In this document: positions 34,606 through 45,503 of the stretch, piece after piece
How positions within the stretch are numbered: the first letter of the stretch is position 1
How the letters are laid out: every line of letters begins with the position of its first letter
Source of the DNA: Ashinkailepas kermadecensis
Lineage: Eukaryota; Arthropoda; Thecostraca; Neolepadidae
Assembly (NCBI GenBank): GCA_034440615.1
Contig: JAOTOM010005127.1
Location: 248,001-312,000, forward strand
Reading direction: 5' to 3'
DNA length: 64,000 nt
Made by a program: the position numbers and the translations under genes
Notes under the pieces: generated by a model
Told to the model about the DNA's origin: nothing
Databases searched by the model: none
What the model saw: the letters and a program-made list of their open reading frames with translations, nothing else

Positions 34606-34855
34606 CTATCGCTGCACCCGAGTTCCTGTAGCTGTCGGGCAAGCCATGGGCCAGTTTTTGCGCAGCCATGCTACTTTTTTCCCGGGTGGCGGCCCCTCCA
34701 GCACCGGGAGGGAGACTGCTGCCCTCGCATCATCGGATCCTCCGCAGGAATCGTCGCACCCAGCTCCTGCAGGAGTGGTGGAGGTGGAGTTGATGGCCTG
34801 CCGGAACATATAGTTCATTTGACCCGCCTTTGAAGCGAATGGGTTTGGTAAGCAA
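34606..34855 (-). CDS. Candidate terminal exon of unknown gene
   Basis: On the minus strand an acceptor with a pyrimidine tract (cacttgccttacag/TTGC at 34856) opens a segment of 250 nt ending at a TAG (34606-34608). It encodes about 82 residues, starting CLPNPFASKAGQMNYMFRQA. It is then Ser/Thr/Gly/Asp-rich and ends in a basic stretch with KKVAWLRKNWPMAC. The acceptor is phase 2, exactly what the candidate exon at 45504-45680 leaves, so it would complete that chain. A second acceptor (cttcaaag/GCG) in phase 0 also exists. No polyadenylation signal was seen close by. Not recognised. Confidence 0.36.
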
Positions 34856-34859
34856 CTGT

Positions 34860-35700
34860 AAGGCAAGTGTACATTTACGCTAAAGTAGTCTAACGTCATA
34901 GTGTATGTAAGATTAAGGTGCTGAAGGCGGCGGTTGGGCGGGGAAACATCTCGCAGATGTTGATTATTCAGGTTTGCTTTACGCCTCCGTAGGATAAGAT
35001 AGTCCGTAAGATGCAGCCTGGGTGGAGGAGGGTTGACAATAAAGTTGGCATTGCCAGGGTGCCGGGATTAGCTTACTCTTGTGGAAAAGCAACTAGGGAT
35101 CTTGACCGGGCTGACAATGAAGTCCACACAATTGTCAAGCTGAGTTCATAGTCATGTTTGCCTACACTGATTACGCGCCTGGTACTCGGGTAGTATCCGG
35201 GTAGCGCCTGATAACCGGGTAGTATCCGGGTAGCGCCTGATACCCGGGTGGTAATCGGCGATTGCTACATGCTTCGATGAACGTAGACGTTTCTTTCGTG
35301 CAGTAAAAGAGTATAATGGATTATCAGCATACGCGGAACACTAGTCAAGTTCTTTTCCAGAAGAAGATGGGTTGCTGCATGTGCAGTAATGGGTAAATGC
35401 ATGTACAAAATGTATGCACATCGACGTATATTCAACCTGCTCGACTTATATTAACGACTTTTGCGCTCCATGAATGCATATCATACTGTGTGTGTATTAT
35501 ACACTTCCGAGTACGCAGGAGTGATTTCATTTGAAACAAGCTACCCTTGATCTCAGCCCCTTAGTTTCTGAAGAGCATCTAGTGTATTTTTGATATTGTT
35601 GAGCGTGAAACTGCAATTATCTGATTGGCCAAACGATTCGGAACACAGGTATGACGTCACCGGTATCGTGATACGTTTTTCCTTTGTTCATTACGTATTG
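34860..35700. other. No gene; short GGGTAGTATCC repeats
   Basis: At about 35186-35255 the phrases 'cgggtagtatccgggtagcg' and 'cctgata(a/c)c' alternate three times. A TGACGTCA is at 35652-35659. Otherwise nothing seen. Confidence 0.6.
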
Positions 35701-36237
35701 GGACAGAGTCTCGTGCTGCTGAGCTGATGGCCCTGATGATTGTCTGGATTTTGTTGGTCTCTAACTTTGCCTGGTTGAGATCCACCTGACCCTCGAATTT
35801 TGCCCAGTCTGCTCTTTTCAAGTTCCAAGATGGTCTCAGTGGCCCAGTGTAGTGTATGAAGTCGGTACTGAGCCTACTTGTAATTAGGTAGTGGTCGCTC
35901 AGCCGGGGACGTCTGAAACTGACCAGTCAAATAGTGAGCTTGATCGTTGGGAGGAGTACGTTAAGCCAATGCAACTATCCGATCCTCCTTCGGCCGAGTT
36001 GTGGCCCGTGGCGGCCCCGGTGTTTAGAAGTACTAAGTTATGATCCAAGATAAACTGGTGAATTTTGCGTCCTCTGGTGTCCGTCTGATCGTTTCCCCAG
36101 GAGGGGTGTTTATTATTATAGCCTCCCATGATTAGAACTGGTTTGGAGCCTGAAGCAGCAAGTCGCTCAGCTCCTGTGGTGTGGGGTTGTAGATCACGGT
36201 GCAAAATGCATAGTGGCTGTGGTTTGGCAATGGGCAA
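35700..36237 (-). mobile_element. Non-LTR retrotransposon endonuclease fragment
   Basis: The minus-strand frame 35899-36237 contains LIMGGYNNKHPSWGND followed by RGRKIHQFILDHNLVLLNTG. This is the characteristic 'GDFNAH-x-x-WG...RG-x-x-L-x-x-FI-x-x-x-x-L-x-LLNTG' section of APE-type endonucleases of Jockey/I-like LINEs. The usual Asp-Phe of GDFN is changed to Gly-Tyr, so it is likely inactive. Further along the minus strand (about 35790-35835) the expected PSWNLKRADWAKFEG follows in another frame. RT is absent. It is related in type, but not obviously in sequence, to the LINE at 41.2-44.4 kb. Confidence 0.8.
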
Positions 36238-36807
36238 TTTTGTGGCTGACTGCTACGCAGTCTAGGGGAGAATTTAACGTTACTCGACGATTAGGTAAGG
36301 TATTAGCGTTGGGTTTGACTTGGCCTCATTTCCGATGTGGACTGCTTACGTTATCGACGTGCCAAGTGTTGCCTGGAATTTTGTTCCAAATGGAGTCCGA
36401 GCCTCAAAAGTGAGTTTCTTTGAGTGCAGCTAGTAATGGGTTCTATTACAGGAATTCTTATTTGAATTATATAAACTTGCCTGGAAGGCCACCGGTGTTC
36501 CACTATAGAAAAAGTCACATTGTCGAACGCGTTTATGATTATGTTTATGTTTATATAATGTGTATGCATGTTAGTGCTCCTATACTTCGTTCTTGTCGGT
36601 GCCGTGTTGGGTGTGGGGGGGGGGAGGTGGAACTGGTGGACGGAGAAGGGGTGGACGGTGACTCGGGCAGAGGTGGCAGTCTGGATTTGGACGCACAGGT
36701 TCTGGTTGGGGTGATGGGATGGTGTAGCGGTGGGATTGGCGCTTGGGGGGGCGCGGTAGATTCGGACGGGATTCGTTTGTTCCGGGTTTTGTGTTTGGGC
36801 TCGACGG
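36238..36807. other. No gene identified
   Basis: The segment 36600-36800 is G-rich on the plus strand and gives long frames on both strands (Gly/Val/Asp on plus, Pro/Ser on minus) without recognisable domains. Confidence 0.5.
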
Positions 36808-37126
36808 GCTCAGTTCGGGTATTCTCAAAACTACGATAGCATAAGGGAATGGTCGAATCAATAGACCCGAGTTTCTTCTGCGCAACATCGTGGCCCATGC
36901 TGGTAAATTCCAACTCGTGTGCTGAAGGGGGTACGGCCCATTTTAGGCGTTGGACCGTTTATGACGATGCTACTGTTCAAAGTTCATAGGTCAGGTATTC
37001 AGGCATACCGCAACATACCTAAAGGATTTCCCGCTGAATGATGTAGTCCCAATTAGCATTATCCTCGGCGTTGGGTCGAAAGGGAAGCGAGGAGTCTGCA
37101 AAATGGTGCTGTTCGTGGAACGTCAC
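36808..37126. other. 5' flank of tRNA-Asp module, copy 2
   Basis: Related to 228-591. Shared phrases include 'ctac(g)a(c/t)agcataag', 'gtgtgctg(a/g)ag', 'actgttcaaag' and the segment just before the tRNA. Divergence is far higher than inside the tRNA gene. Confidence 0.75.
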
Positions 37127-37198
37127 TCCTCGTTAGTATAGTGGTGAGTATCCCCGCCTGTCACGCGGGAGACCTGGGTTCGATTCCCAGACGGGGAG
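37127..37198 (+). tRNA. tRNA-Asp (anticodon GTC), copy 2
   Basis: This is the second aspartate tRNA gene, again 72 nt, with GTC at 37160-37162. The acceptor, anticodon and T stems are all intact, and the unusual CTGGG/CCCAG T stem is shared with copy 1. The only difference is one D-arm base. A-box and B-box sequences are intact and a TTTT terminator lies at 37200-37203. The tRNA is conserved while its flanks have diverged considerably, so selection appears to keep both copies functional. Confidence 0.97.
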
Positions 37199-37199
37199 C

Positions 37200-37305
37200 T
37201 TTTGTTGCGGGCCCCATATGAGGGGAGTGTGAATGTGGCGTGGCTTCCCATGGTTCACGAGCTACAGGTGGAAGCGTCACATGTTGCAGGTGGCTTTATA
37301 CATGC
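37200..37305. repeat. Single diverged copy of the 104-bp unit
   Basis: Starting at the T4 terminator, this segment matches one unit of the array at 665-3055, with the shared core GTGGCTTCCCATGGTTCACGA preserved in 'gcgtggcttcccatggttca' form. The end is changed (ggtggctttatacatg), so the TGACGTCA palindrome of the amplified unit is absent. It represents the unexpanded state. Confidence 0.93.
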
Positions 37306-37699
37306 TTTCCGTATCGTTCGGACACTCATGTAATTGCCGTTTCATTCTCAACAATATGACCTATACTACGGAGATTCTTCAGAAACCATGTGGCGGAGTT
37401 CAAATGAACCTTGGATAGAAAGCACAATGGCACCTGTATACTCGTAATTTCATAACACGTACATAGTACGTACATACGTATGCATAAGTCGTGAATAAAA
37501 AGCGAGTAAGCACGGATCCTGTATACACTAATGAGACGCACATTATTGTACATTCATTTAGCCATTAGCATGTACCCTACTTCCCAACGTGGTTTGGAAG
37601 TCATTGAATAGTTACACCTGTTGGGAATCTATAACACCCGTTTACTACACGAAATAAATGTCAACGATCAGCTAGAATTAGTGTTTGGCCGCCACTGCC
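37306..37699. other. 3' flank of tRNA-Asp module, copy 2
   Basis: Aligns with 3056-3322, except for an insertion of about 110 bp at roughly 37415-37530 that contains short 'acgtac' repeats. No gene. Confidence 0.7.
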
Positions 37700-37980
37700 G
37701 AACGCTGCAGGCCTTCATCAGTCTGTAGTGTCTACTGGTAGGAACGCTGCAGACCTTCACCAGTTTGTAGTGTCTACTGGTAGGAACGCTGCAGACCTTC
37801 ACCTGTTTGTAGTGCCCACGGGTAGGAACGCTGCAGGCCTTCACCAGTTTGTAGTGTCTTCTGGTAGGAACGCTGCAGACTTTCATCAGTTTGTAGTGTC
37901 TACTGGTAGGAACGCTGCAGGCCTTCACCAGTTTGTAGTGTCTACTGGTAGGATCGCTGCAGGAACGCTGCAGATCCCCA
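37700..37980. repeat. 42-bp tandem repeat, 6 copies plus remnant
   Basis: Units start at 37700, 37742, 37784, 37826, 37868 and 37910, with the same sequence as the array at 3323. A duplicated 'cgctgcag(g)aacgctgcag' remnant ends it. Long frames on both strands (14-residue repeats) reflect the 42-bp period. Confidence 0.97.
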
Positions 37981-40300
37981 CATATCATGTGCACATGCTC
38001 TTGAGCATTCCTCTACTTTGCTTTGCATGCTTACAGGGATGCAACCAAAAAATTCGTAAGATAGCCGGAAAAAAATACTTCAGGTTCCCAGAGCCTCAAA
38101 GCGCTTTTTGAGACGACATAAATACTGTTTTGTCCTCCGAAATTGTTCGGTAATTTCATGGTAAACCGAGGAATTGAAACTCTGGCCAAGTAGGGTAGAC
38201 CGGTTAGGCAAACCAAGTTCAAAATCTCCAATAAGCAGGTACTTAGTCTTGCAGGTAGTAAGGGGTGGTAGTCTGGACTCACCCCTGTAAACACCAGGGA
38301 AGAGAGTTTGCACTGTTAAGGTAGTCAAGTATGCTTGCCGTGCTGTTGGGGGCCGAGGCTATGACAGAGCAATATGCTAATTCAGATGAGCATCATTCAG
38401 TCATCTACAGGGAAAAAAACACACATTTCAAAAGCTGGGCTAGAGGTTAGGCTCTGGCATGCCACCCAATACAAAAGCAGGTGGCTTTCTCATCCTGGAT
38501 AGGTAGGTAGGGGAGACTCGGGTGGACAGCAGTTAGTGCCGGACACCTGGAATTCTCCACATCGGCAGTCGTGAGGTGCCATGCATGAATACCTTTACAA
38601 ACACGGTCGCGCTCTGAGTCCATTCCGCTTGATGCCTGGGCGTGTGGAGGGTAGGTTTGTCTTTATAAAAACAATAATAAGTTTTTATCAATTGCTAATT
38701 TACATTTTGATGCAATTGAGCCTTTCCGCGGCTGCGTTGGTGAGGAACAGTTATTGCGCTCAAATGTAATTCATGTGTGATGCTTCAGCTTCATCTGTTA
38801 TTGAGCCAACTAAAAGTTGCCAGTTCTAGTAGGACTTGGAATGCATTTATTTACAATTTCTTCATCTAGATTCGTTACATACATTTTGGGGCATGATACT
38901 TCGTGTAACTTCTTAGCTCTTACAGCTCCAATTTCAGGAAATGAGCAACCTTTTGCACTCACACACACATAAAAACTTTCAGCTTCATCTGTTTTTGAGC
39001 CACTTAAAAGTTGCCAGTTCCGGTAGGCTTGGAATGCATTGATTTACAACTTCTTCCTCTAGATTCGCTACATAGTGACCGTTAACCCGGCATATGCAAG
39101 GTATTCAGCCAACTGCAGGCTGCTGGTGGAGGGTTGCAGAAGAGGAATATATAACGGGGAAGCAGCTGGGGATGGTTCTCGAGACACTCTGGAGATCTCA
39201 CCAACCAATGTGCTAATTTCACGGAATCAAATTGCACATGAAAGTCCAGGATCGTGCAATGCACCATCCAGGTCATCAATGACGTCAAAGGTCGAGTCCG
39301 GTAAAATATTTAAATGACTGTGGGAACCTATGTTCATCGAAGTCTCAACCAGAGGCGCAGCCAAGGGCCGTACTCAATGGGCCAACTGCTCCATTGGGAT
39401 ACGAAAAATATCATTTTTATATCGAAAATAAAAACACAAATAATCTTCGAATTGCACAACTGAGGTGGTCTTAAACCAAGGATGTTCCGTTTTTGGTAGG
39501 TTGTACTTCGTTGAGGAATCAGCGTACGTCGTATATACTGCGATATATTGCCTCACCGCGCACATACTGCATTGCCTTGTGAGCTACGCGCGGCTTTCTA
39601 CCTACCAGATAACGTCTATCCTATCTGAAAAGTTTGGTATATTCTATTACTTCCGCAGAAACTTAGCATGGACAAATAAAAATGCTGAATGACAGCACAA
39701 TATTTCGTTTCTGAGTGTATGCAAAGAGATATAAAGCTACACTCCTGGTGCCTATGGAATTGTTATACTGCATATTGTGGAGGGAAAATGACTGCCATTA
39801 GTGTATTTGTTTTTACTACGGATTTAGCCCCTACAATTTGCGGACAAATTGGATACCATTGGAAGCAATATATTTAATTAGCCTTCATCATATTATATTA
39901 CTAAATCTATCAACAAGAGCTAAAATACAAGGAGTTTCCGTTGATTATAGTCCCCTTGAATTTCAACCACATTATTTCGAAATCCTAGATATGTTGTTTA
40001 TCTTCGGTCGTGGTTCGTCCGGAAGGGCTCGGAATGCTCAGAATCCGAGACGCTATTGAAAAGCTGAGCAGACGTAGCCGAGTGCGCAGAGTGATTGATT
40101 GAGCAGATTGAACATTCTTAATTACGAGCAATACAGCTGCATCAAACTGCATCGATCCCGTTTTTCGACAGGCGTACCGTTCGATCTTGCAAATGTTCGA
40201 CCCCTGGGTGGGTTCATTTTTGCCTACCACAGATCTTACAACATCATGATGCCCCCATCACTGCTGGGATGCCCTCTCCATACTGCTCAGGGACTCTCCT
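37981..40300. other. Mostly unassigned; 94-bp element repeated 195 bp apart
   Basis: At 38788-38880 and 38983-39076 a segment with 'gcttcatctgtt(a/t)ttgagcca' and 'ttacaa(t/c)ttcttc(a/c)tctagattcg' is present twice. A minus-strand frame at 38080-38328 (ending RTKQYLCRLKKRFEALGT) and a plus frame at 39075-39317 look protein-like but match no family I know. They may be transposon debris. At 39350 the phrase 'cagaggcgcagccaaggg' resembles a hAT-type terminus, but I could not find its partner. Confidence 0.5.
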
Positions 40301-40301
40301 A

Positions 40302-40500
40302 CAGCTGAGTGCGTCTCCGTTCTGGAATGTCTCTACAGCTGAGTGCGTCTCCGCTCTGGAATGTCTCTACAGCTGAGTGCGTCTCCGCTCTGGAATGTCT
40401 CCACAGCTGAGTGCGTCTCCGTTCTGGAATGTCTCTACAGCTGAGTGCGTCTCCGCTCTGGAATGACTCTACAACTGAGTGCGTCTCCGTTCTGGGGGTG
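40302..40500. repeat. 34-bp tandem repeat, about 6 copies
   Basis: TCTGGAATGTCTCTACAGCT followed by GAGTGCGTCTCCG(c/t) recurs at 40321, 40355 and 40389, and further on both sides. The minus frame of 69 residues reads this repeat. Confidence 0.95.
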
Positions 40501-41055
40501 TTCCACAACTTCTCAAGTGCACTCTGCAGGGGTGCATGTGCTCATTCAAAGCCAGCATGCGTCTACAATTTCTGACGCGCAACCCTACTGCTCAGCTTTC
40601 CGGGCAGCTACAAATGATTAGGTGTTACTTCACTGCACAGGAACGCTCTGACAAGATCAGGAAGCCCTCACAATCGCTTGGATCCATGAAGCATCCCAAC
40701 TGTTGTAGAGAGAGAGAGAGAGGTTGAAGTTGAAGAACAGCAATCGTAGCAGCAGTTCTAGAGAGGAGCATCATGCTCCTCTCTTCAGGAGTGTCCGAAC
40801 AACTGCTGGAGTGTTCATGCAACTGCTGGAGTGCCCTGTCTTCAGACTGCAGGGATGCCCCTACAATGGCTGGGGAGCCTCTCTGTTCGCTGCATGAGTG
40901 TTCCCACAACTTCTGGCTCCCTACAGCCTACAGAAAGGACCCTACCACGGCTGTGCTGTCCCCTCTCAAGACTATAGGGTATCAGAGCCAAGAACACGAC
41001 GTTAGTCGTGATCACATATGCCTCCTAGTGACGTCGCCTTTGGTCGGGGTGGGTA
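40501..41055. other. No gene; short repeats
   Basis: Around 40796-40870 phrases like 'aactgctggagtg' recur at irregular spacing. Nothing else seen. Confidence 0.55.
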
Positions 41056-41203
41056 GCATTTGGGGGTGGTTTCGGGCCCTGCTCATCGAGCGCTTTTCGA
41101 TGACACCACTTTCGTTTCCGTGCAAGGTATAGGTTGCGAATTAGAGGGGGTGTAAAAGGACCCCGAGACTATGGGCGAGGATATGACCGGGCAGACCGGA
41201 ATG
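41056..41203. repeat. Dispersed repeat R1, partial copy
   Basis: This segment is related to 53310-53460 and 57838-57945. Common landmarks are 'tttcgggccctgctc(a/g)' or its variants, 'tttccgatgacac', 'attagag(g)', a run of C or G, then 'gagac' and 'gaccg(g)..agaccggaa'. It abuts exactly the place where the minus-strand LINE stops being readable. Confidence 0.7.
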
Positions 41204-43345
41204 GTTGATGATGATGTTAAGTATAATTGGTGAAAGGCAGCTCCCCTGTGGTAATCCGTTCTGAACAATATGCGGATCGCAGATGACGGACCTGCGCCTG
41301 ATGGTCGAATCGGCGAGAAGAAGATCAAAAACATATCCAATAATGAGCTAAGAGTCCTTTAATGACGAACTGGTGAAAATTTGGAAATTAATGCGGCCTG
41401 GTACACCGTATCACAAGCTTTTGCAATGTCTAAAAGTACTGCAACGGTGTGTTCATGCTTTTCATATGTCTGTTTGTCTATGTCTGTTTCTAATCGAATG
41501 AGATGACCTATTGTGCTGCATCCTCGCCGAAGACCACATTGAAAGGGAGATAGAAGAGAGCTGGTTTCCAAGCACCCGCTCAGTCTTTTAATAACCATGC
41601 GTTCCGAAATTTTCCTAGGCAACTGATGAGGGCAATCGGTCGAAAATTATTGGGGTGAATATGGTCTTTTCCAGGTTTGGGGATGGGTATTAAATCAAGT
41701 TCTTACCACGATTCGGTAAATACATGATTCGGGAATTACATGAGTTGACCAAAGTGAGCTTCATTAGTGTGTACAATGCAACGCTTAGTGTGGTCTTGTG
41801 TATATCGGGAAAAATGTAACTTTTCAGGGCAGCCGGAAGTGTCGCCAGCGGAGGAAATGGCACGTTCCAGTTCTGAAATTTGAAAAGGCGCATTGTATGG
41901 TTCAGCATTGGCAGAATTGAAAAGTGTGAAAGTTGTGTGAAAATTACTTTGTTCATTTTGTAAGAAATTGGGACGGTAGTTATCGTTGGAGCTATTGTGG
42001 GCGATGTTATCAGCTATAGTATTTCCCATTGTGTGTGGGTCTGTTATGGTGACGTTTTGAATTCTGAGGGGCGGGAGTGATTAAAATGTGGAGCGTCCGT
42101 ATATACGACGGATGAATACCAAACTTTCGCTTAAAGGTGTTTTGAAGGTGAATTTAAAAAAAAAATAAGTAGGATTACCATGGGCGACGTCGAGCATTAG
42201 GTATGGGCCAGCGTGATCGTGCCGTTTCATGGTTACGGGTAATTATATTTTGTGTATCGAGATGTTTAAATATGTCCTAAAGGCTCTCGTTCTGGCTGCA
42301 ATAGCTTGTGTTATTGCAGGACTCCACCATGGGATTGATAGTCATTTTGTGTCAGGTTTTGTGAGTGGAATTGCCGTAGATGCCGCTTCTAAAACTGTAT
42401 ATGAAATTAATTCGATGTTTTGGACCGGAGAAATGTCGGGGTTGTATTGCAAATGCGAAAGTTGTTGAGATCCGATTCAATCGGCGTTCGAAGGTTTCTA
42501 GCGAAGGATAAAAATTGGTGTGGTATCTGCAGCTGTTGAGAACAAAAAGTGGGAATTAATTTGATAGGGTAGTGATCGCTGTCATGAATGTCGATTGTCC
42601 AATCGGAGTTAATTTCCAAAGATGGGGAGCAAATTAATAAATATATGGCAGTTTCTGTGTTGTGTCCGAGGTGAAAAATATTGGCGTTCCGGTGTTCATT
42701 CATAATAAATTGTGTTTATCTAACATGTGTTGAATAATGTGTCCGCGAGTGTCTGGTTCTGTACGTGTTATATCTCACGCTGGTCTATGGGTGTTGAAAT
42801 CACGCAGTAAATTGGAGGTTTTTTTTTAATTGATTATGATATTTTCTAATTGTGTCAAAATGTTTCTGTTGTCTGTGGATGGTGGAATATAAATCGTAGG
42901 CCTATATTCCGACCATGAAAAGTAAAGTACAAGCTACGGCTTGCGGAGGTGAATGAAGTCGAACTTTTGTATGTGTGTACTCATTGTTGATATATAGCGC
43001 TGTACCGCCACTGCGGTGTGGTTCACGGACCTCGCAGTGATGGTACGGTGAAGAAATTGAATATATTGAAAATGTACTGATCGGTAGGGAAAAACCGTGA
43101 TTCTTGGAGTGCGATTGGAATTGGAGTGATGATACCAAAACAAAACTGTCAGTTCGGCGAATCTGGAGATTAAACTACGGCAGTTCCATGTATAGGCATT
43201 TGGTGCAAACATAAAATATGTCGGCACCTTTCCGTTCATGGCGGAGCAAGAGGTGCAGTTCTGACGGACATGCGGGTTGAATGCGGACGGCCGCGGTGGA
43301 CCCGCCCGCGCGGTCCGGCCCACCGGTGACCTTGGCAAGGTCACG
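41204..43345 (-). pseudogene. LINE ORF2 (endonuclease-reverse transcriptase), broken
   Basis: The N-terminal endonuclease begins with TWNCRSLISRFAEL (frame 42934-43344) and continues in other frames. Its C-terminal part has TAIYLLICSPSLEIN and DSDHYPI (frame 42407-42703), where SDH is a catalytic feature of APE-type endonucleases. RT follows: FQISELERAISS near 41890, then SPFQCGLRRGCSTIGHLIR and LLDIAKACDTVY (motif A with Cys in place of the usual Phe), then NGLPQGSCLSPI near 41240-41280 (motif B). Motif C is absent because of truncation. Confidence 0.87.
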
Positions 43346-43587
43346 GCGGCCGGCCACTGCCGCGGGGGATGTCCGCCGGCTGGGAGGAGTCGGTCGGGTC
43401 ACGTGGGCGCCGGCCGGCGCTGTACGCGCCGGACTATTCCGGTGGCGCGCCGAAACGGAGTGCGATTCCCCAGCAGCCGAGTGGCCGCGGGGTCTACCAA
43501 TCCTCACTGGAGTGGCCTGGGTTTGTGGAGACGGAGATGTCCGTGTGTCGGGAGCTGGAGTTGTTTGTGTCGAGATGGCGATTGGCC

Positions 43588-44445
43588 TTAGTTCGGCGAG
43601 TGGTGCCAAGCCAGGTATGAGTTCTGTTTGCGTGGAAGCGCAAGTAGCTTTGACTCGGGGGATGGAAGGAGCAATGGTGGCCGCCTGAGCGTAAGTTTCC
43701 GAGGAGGAGGAGGAGGCCTCAAAGGTCCGTCGGGCCTGGGTGTAGGGGACCCCGGCCGTTGCGTTGACAGCGCAATCCTCCTTCTCTTTGCGCTAAACCG
43801 GACAGAGTGATGATGTGGTGAGGTTGTCGGCTGTGTTGCAGTTGAGGCAGTGGGCTGGCTTGGAGCGGTGGAATCAAGATGGGGTGGTTCACCGCACTTG
43901 GAGCAGCGGGCTGTTTCGCGGCACGTTTTGCTGTCATGGCCGAAGCGCTGGCAGTTGAAACAGCGCAGACGATTGGGAATCAAAACACGGACATGGTATC
44001 GAAAGTGGCCGGCGGTGACGGTCTTGGGAATAGTGGTAGCGTTGAAGGTAAAGGCCAGGAGACTCATAGCATGATTCAGGCCGTCTTTAAAAGATGTGAT
44101 GCGGCGGACGTGGGTCACCTCCGTCGGCCTGAGCTCCGCCTGAATATCTTCCTCAGACATGAAGCGGAGCTCCGGCGCGTAGCTGGTGCCCTTGGGGATG
44201 ATGCGATTGGAGTGGAGAGTGATGGTGACGGATTTGCCGCAACATGTGGTGGTGCGGAGGAGGGCTTTGCTCTGGGCTCGGATTGAGTTTTGATGACGAG
44301 GATTTCGTTGGCAGGGGCTTCAATGTTAGGATTGACTAAGGATCAGATGGCAGAGTTGCTTTGTCGGCCAGAATAAGTTGACACGACGGAAGGAGACGGC
44401 ATCCTCGACCGGCTTGGCAACTATGTAAGAGCCAGGTAGGGCCAT
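43588..44445 (-). pseudogene. LINE ORF1 (gag-like zinc-knuckle protein), broken
   Basis: A plausible start is the ATG at 44445 (MALPGSYIVAKPVEDAVSFR). A stop and at least one frameshift near 44283 break the N-terminal part. The main surviving frame (start at 44160 by an internal ATG; open before it) contains EVTHVRRITSFKDG and FNATTIPKTVTAGHFRYHV. A CX2CX4HX4C zinc knuckle follows (C67, C70, H75, C80 counted from that ATG). The second knuckle begins C86, C89, H94, but the fourth ligand is Ala, so it is defective. The Pro/Thr/Arg-rich tail follows. The 'IPKT-x-x-AG-x-x-x-x-x-VR-x-xIPNP-x-RCF-x-CQRFGH' pattern is common in arthropod LINE gag proteins. Such proteins coat the element RNA. Confidence 0.88.
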
Positions 44446-44515
44446 ACTATATAAGGCACTGTCGAGGTAGTGTTCGATTGATTGGGTGGGTTCAGGTTGG
44501 TAGGGTTAGTTTTGA

Positions 44516-44610
44516 TTAGGTTAGGTTAGGCTAGGTTGGGTTGGATTGGGATAGGTTGGGTTAGGTTAGATTATATTAGGTCAGGTTACGTCAGGTTAGG
44601 TTAGTGTAGA
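44516..44610. repeat. Degenerate (TTAGG)n tract
   Basis: The plus strand can be cut into about 19 consecutive pentamers without any indel: TTAGG, TTAGG, TTAGG, CTAGG, TTGGG, TTGGA, TTGGG, ATAGG, TTGGG, TTAGG, TTAGA, TTATA, TTAGG, TCAGG, TTACG, TCAGG, TTAGG, TTAGT, GTAGA. TTAGG is the telomere repeat of most arthropods. It is interstitial here and lies immediately outside the 5' end of the minus-strand LINE. Confidence 0.8.
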
Positions 44611-45503
44611 TAACTCGATTTTAAGCTAACATAGTCAGAGCTTTGTATGCTTGTGGAAGGGCATTTGCGACCCCCCCTCCAACAAATTAACCTTCACCAT
44701 TGGATCACATGTAGTATGAACCCTCAATCAATTTTGCCCGACCCATTGTCATCATGTAATTTGCCAATATTTGTCAATATTTGCCCCTCCAAGTAATTTT
44801 CAGAAACCTACATCTATGAGCTCAGTTCAAACCGGATTGGGAGTGTAATGGCCCGTATCGATATCGAACACACCGACTTTGTGGCGGTTTGTGTGCGACT
44901 AGCACACAGCACGTCCGGCGGACTAATGGTCAAACACAGAAGCGACTGTAAGCGGGTGTGGGTGAGGTTTGGGGATTCATTCCATCAAATTTACCGAACT
45001 TCTACCGTTGCCCAGTGATAAATTATTCGTGAATTAAGGTTGAATATACCACCTATTGAACAATGAGGAGACATCCTTCCCAAAGAAGTATCGACATCGA
45101 GCCTCTTGATGTGTGTTTATGAAGTATCCATGCCTTGTTTCTAATGGTGGTTTGTGTGTAAGCATCATGCTTATGCTAGCCATTACATATTGAGATACAT
45201 AAACATCTTGTACCTAACGCGTTTTCAAGTAGAGATTACACATGCTATGGTCTACTGTTTAATATAATTTGCTGATAGTATGGTATTCTTATCATTCTCA
45301 TTAACATAAGAATCTCTATATTATGAGCAATCTCTATATTATGACTTTATGACTTTATGACTTTTAGGTGTCTCCTAAGATAAACGAAAAAGATGCACAT
45401 ATAAGTAGGCTATAATTTCGTTTGAAGGACTTAAACGATATTCTAAACATCGTTTCCATGGGGACTTTAGACATCTTAGTGGACTCGTTTCGACATCTCA
45501 CAC
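44611..45503. other. No gene identified
   Basis: Mostly AT-rich; no frames or tandem structure of note apart from 'atgactttatgactttatgac' around 45340-45365. Confidence 0.6.

Larger units (their letters stand above)
41204..44445 (-). mobile_element. Jockey/I-like LINE, 3'-truncated and broken
   Basis: Read on the minus strand the element has the expected order: a gag-like ORF1 with zinc knuckle, an endonuclease, then reverse transcriptase. Coding traces shift frame many times, so it is an old, inactive copy. It ends within RT soon after motif B and meets repeat R1 at about 41203. The YADD motif, thumb and 3' tail are missing. A degenerate TTAGG tract lies just outside its 5' side (44516-44610). 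Introns of a host gene could contain it. Confidence 0.88.
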
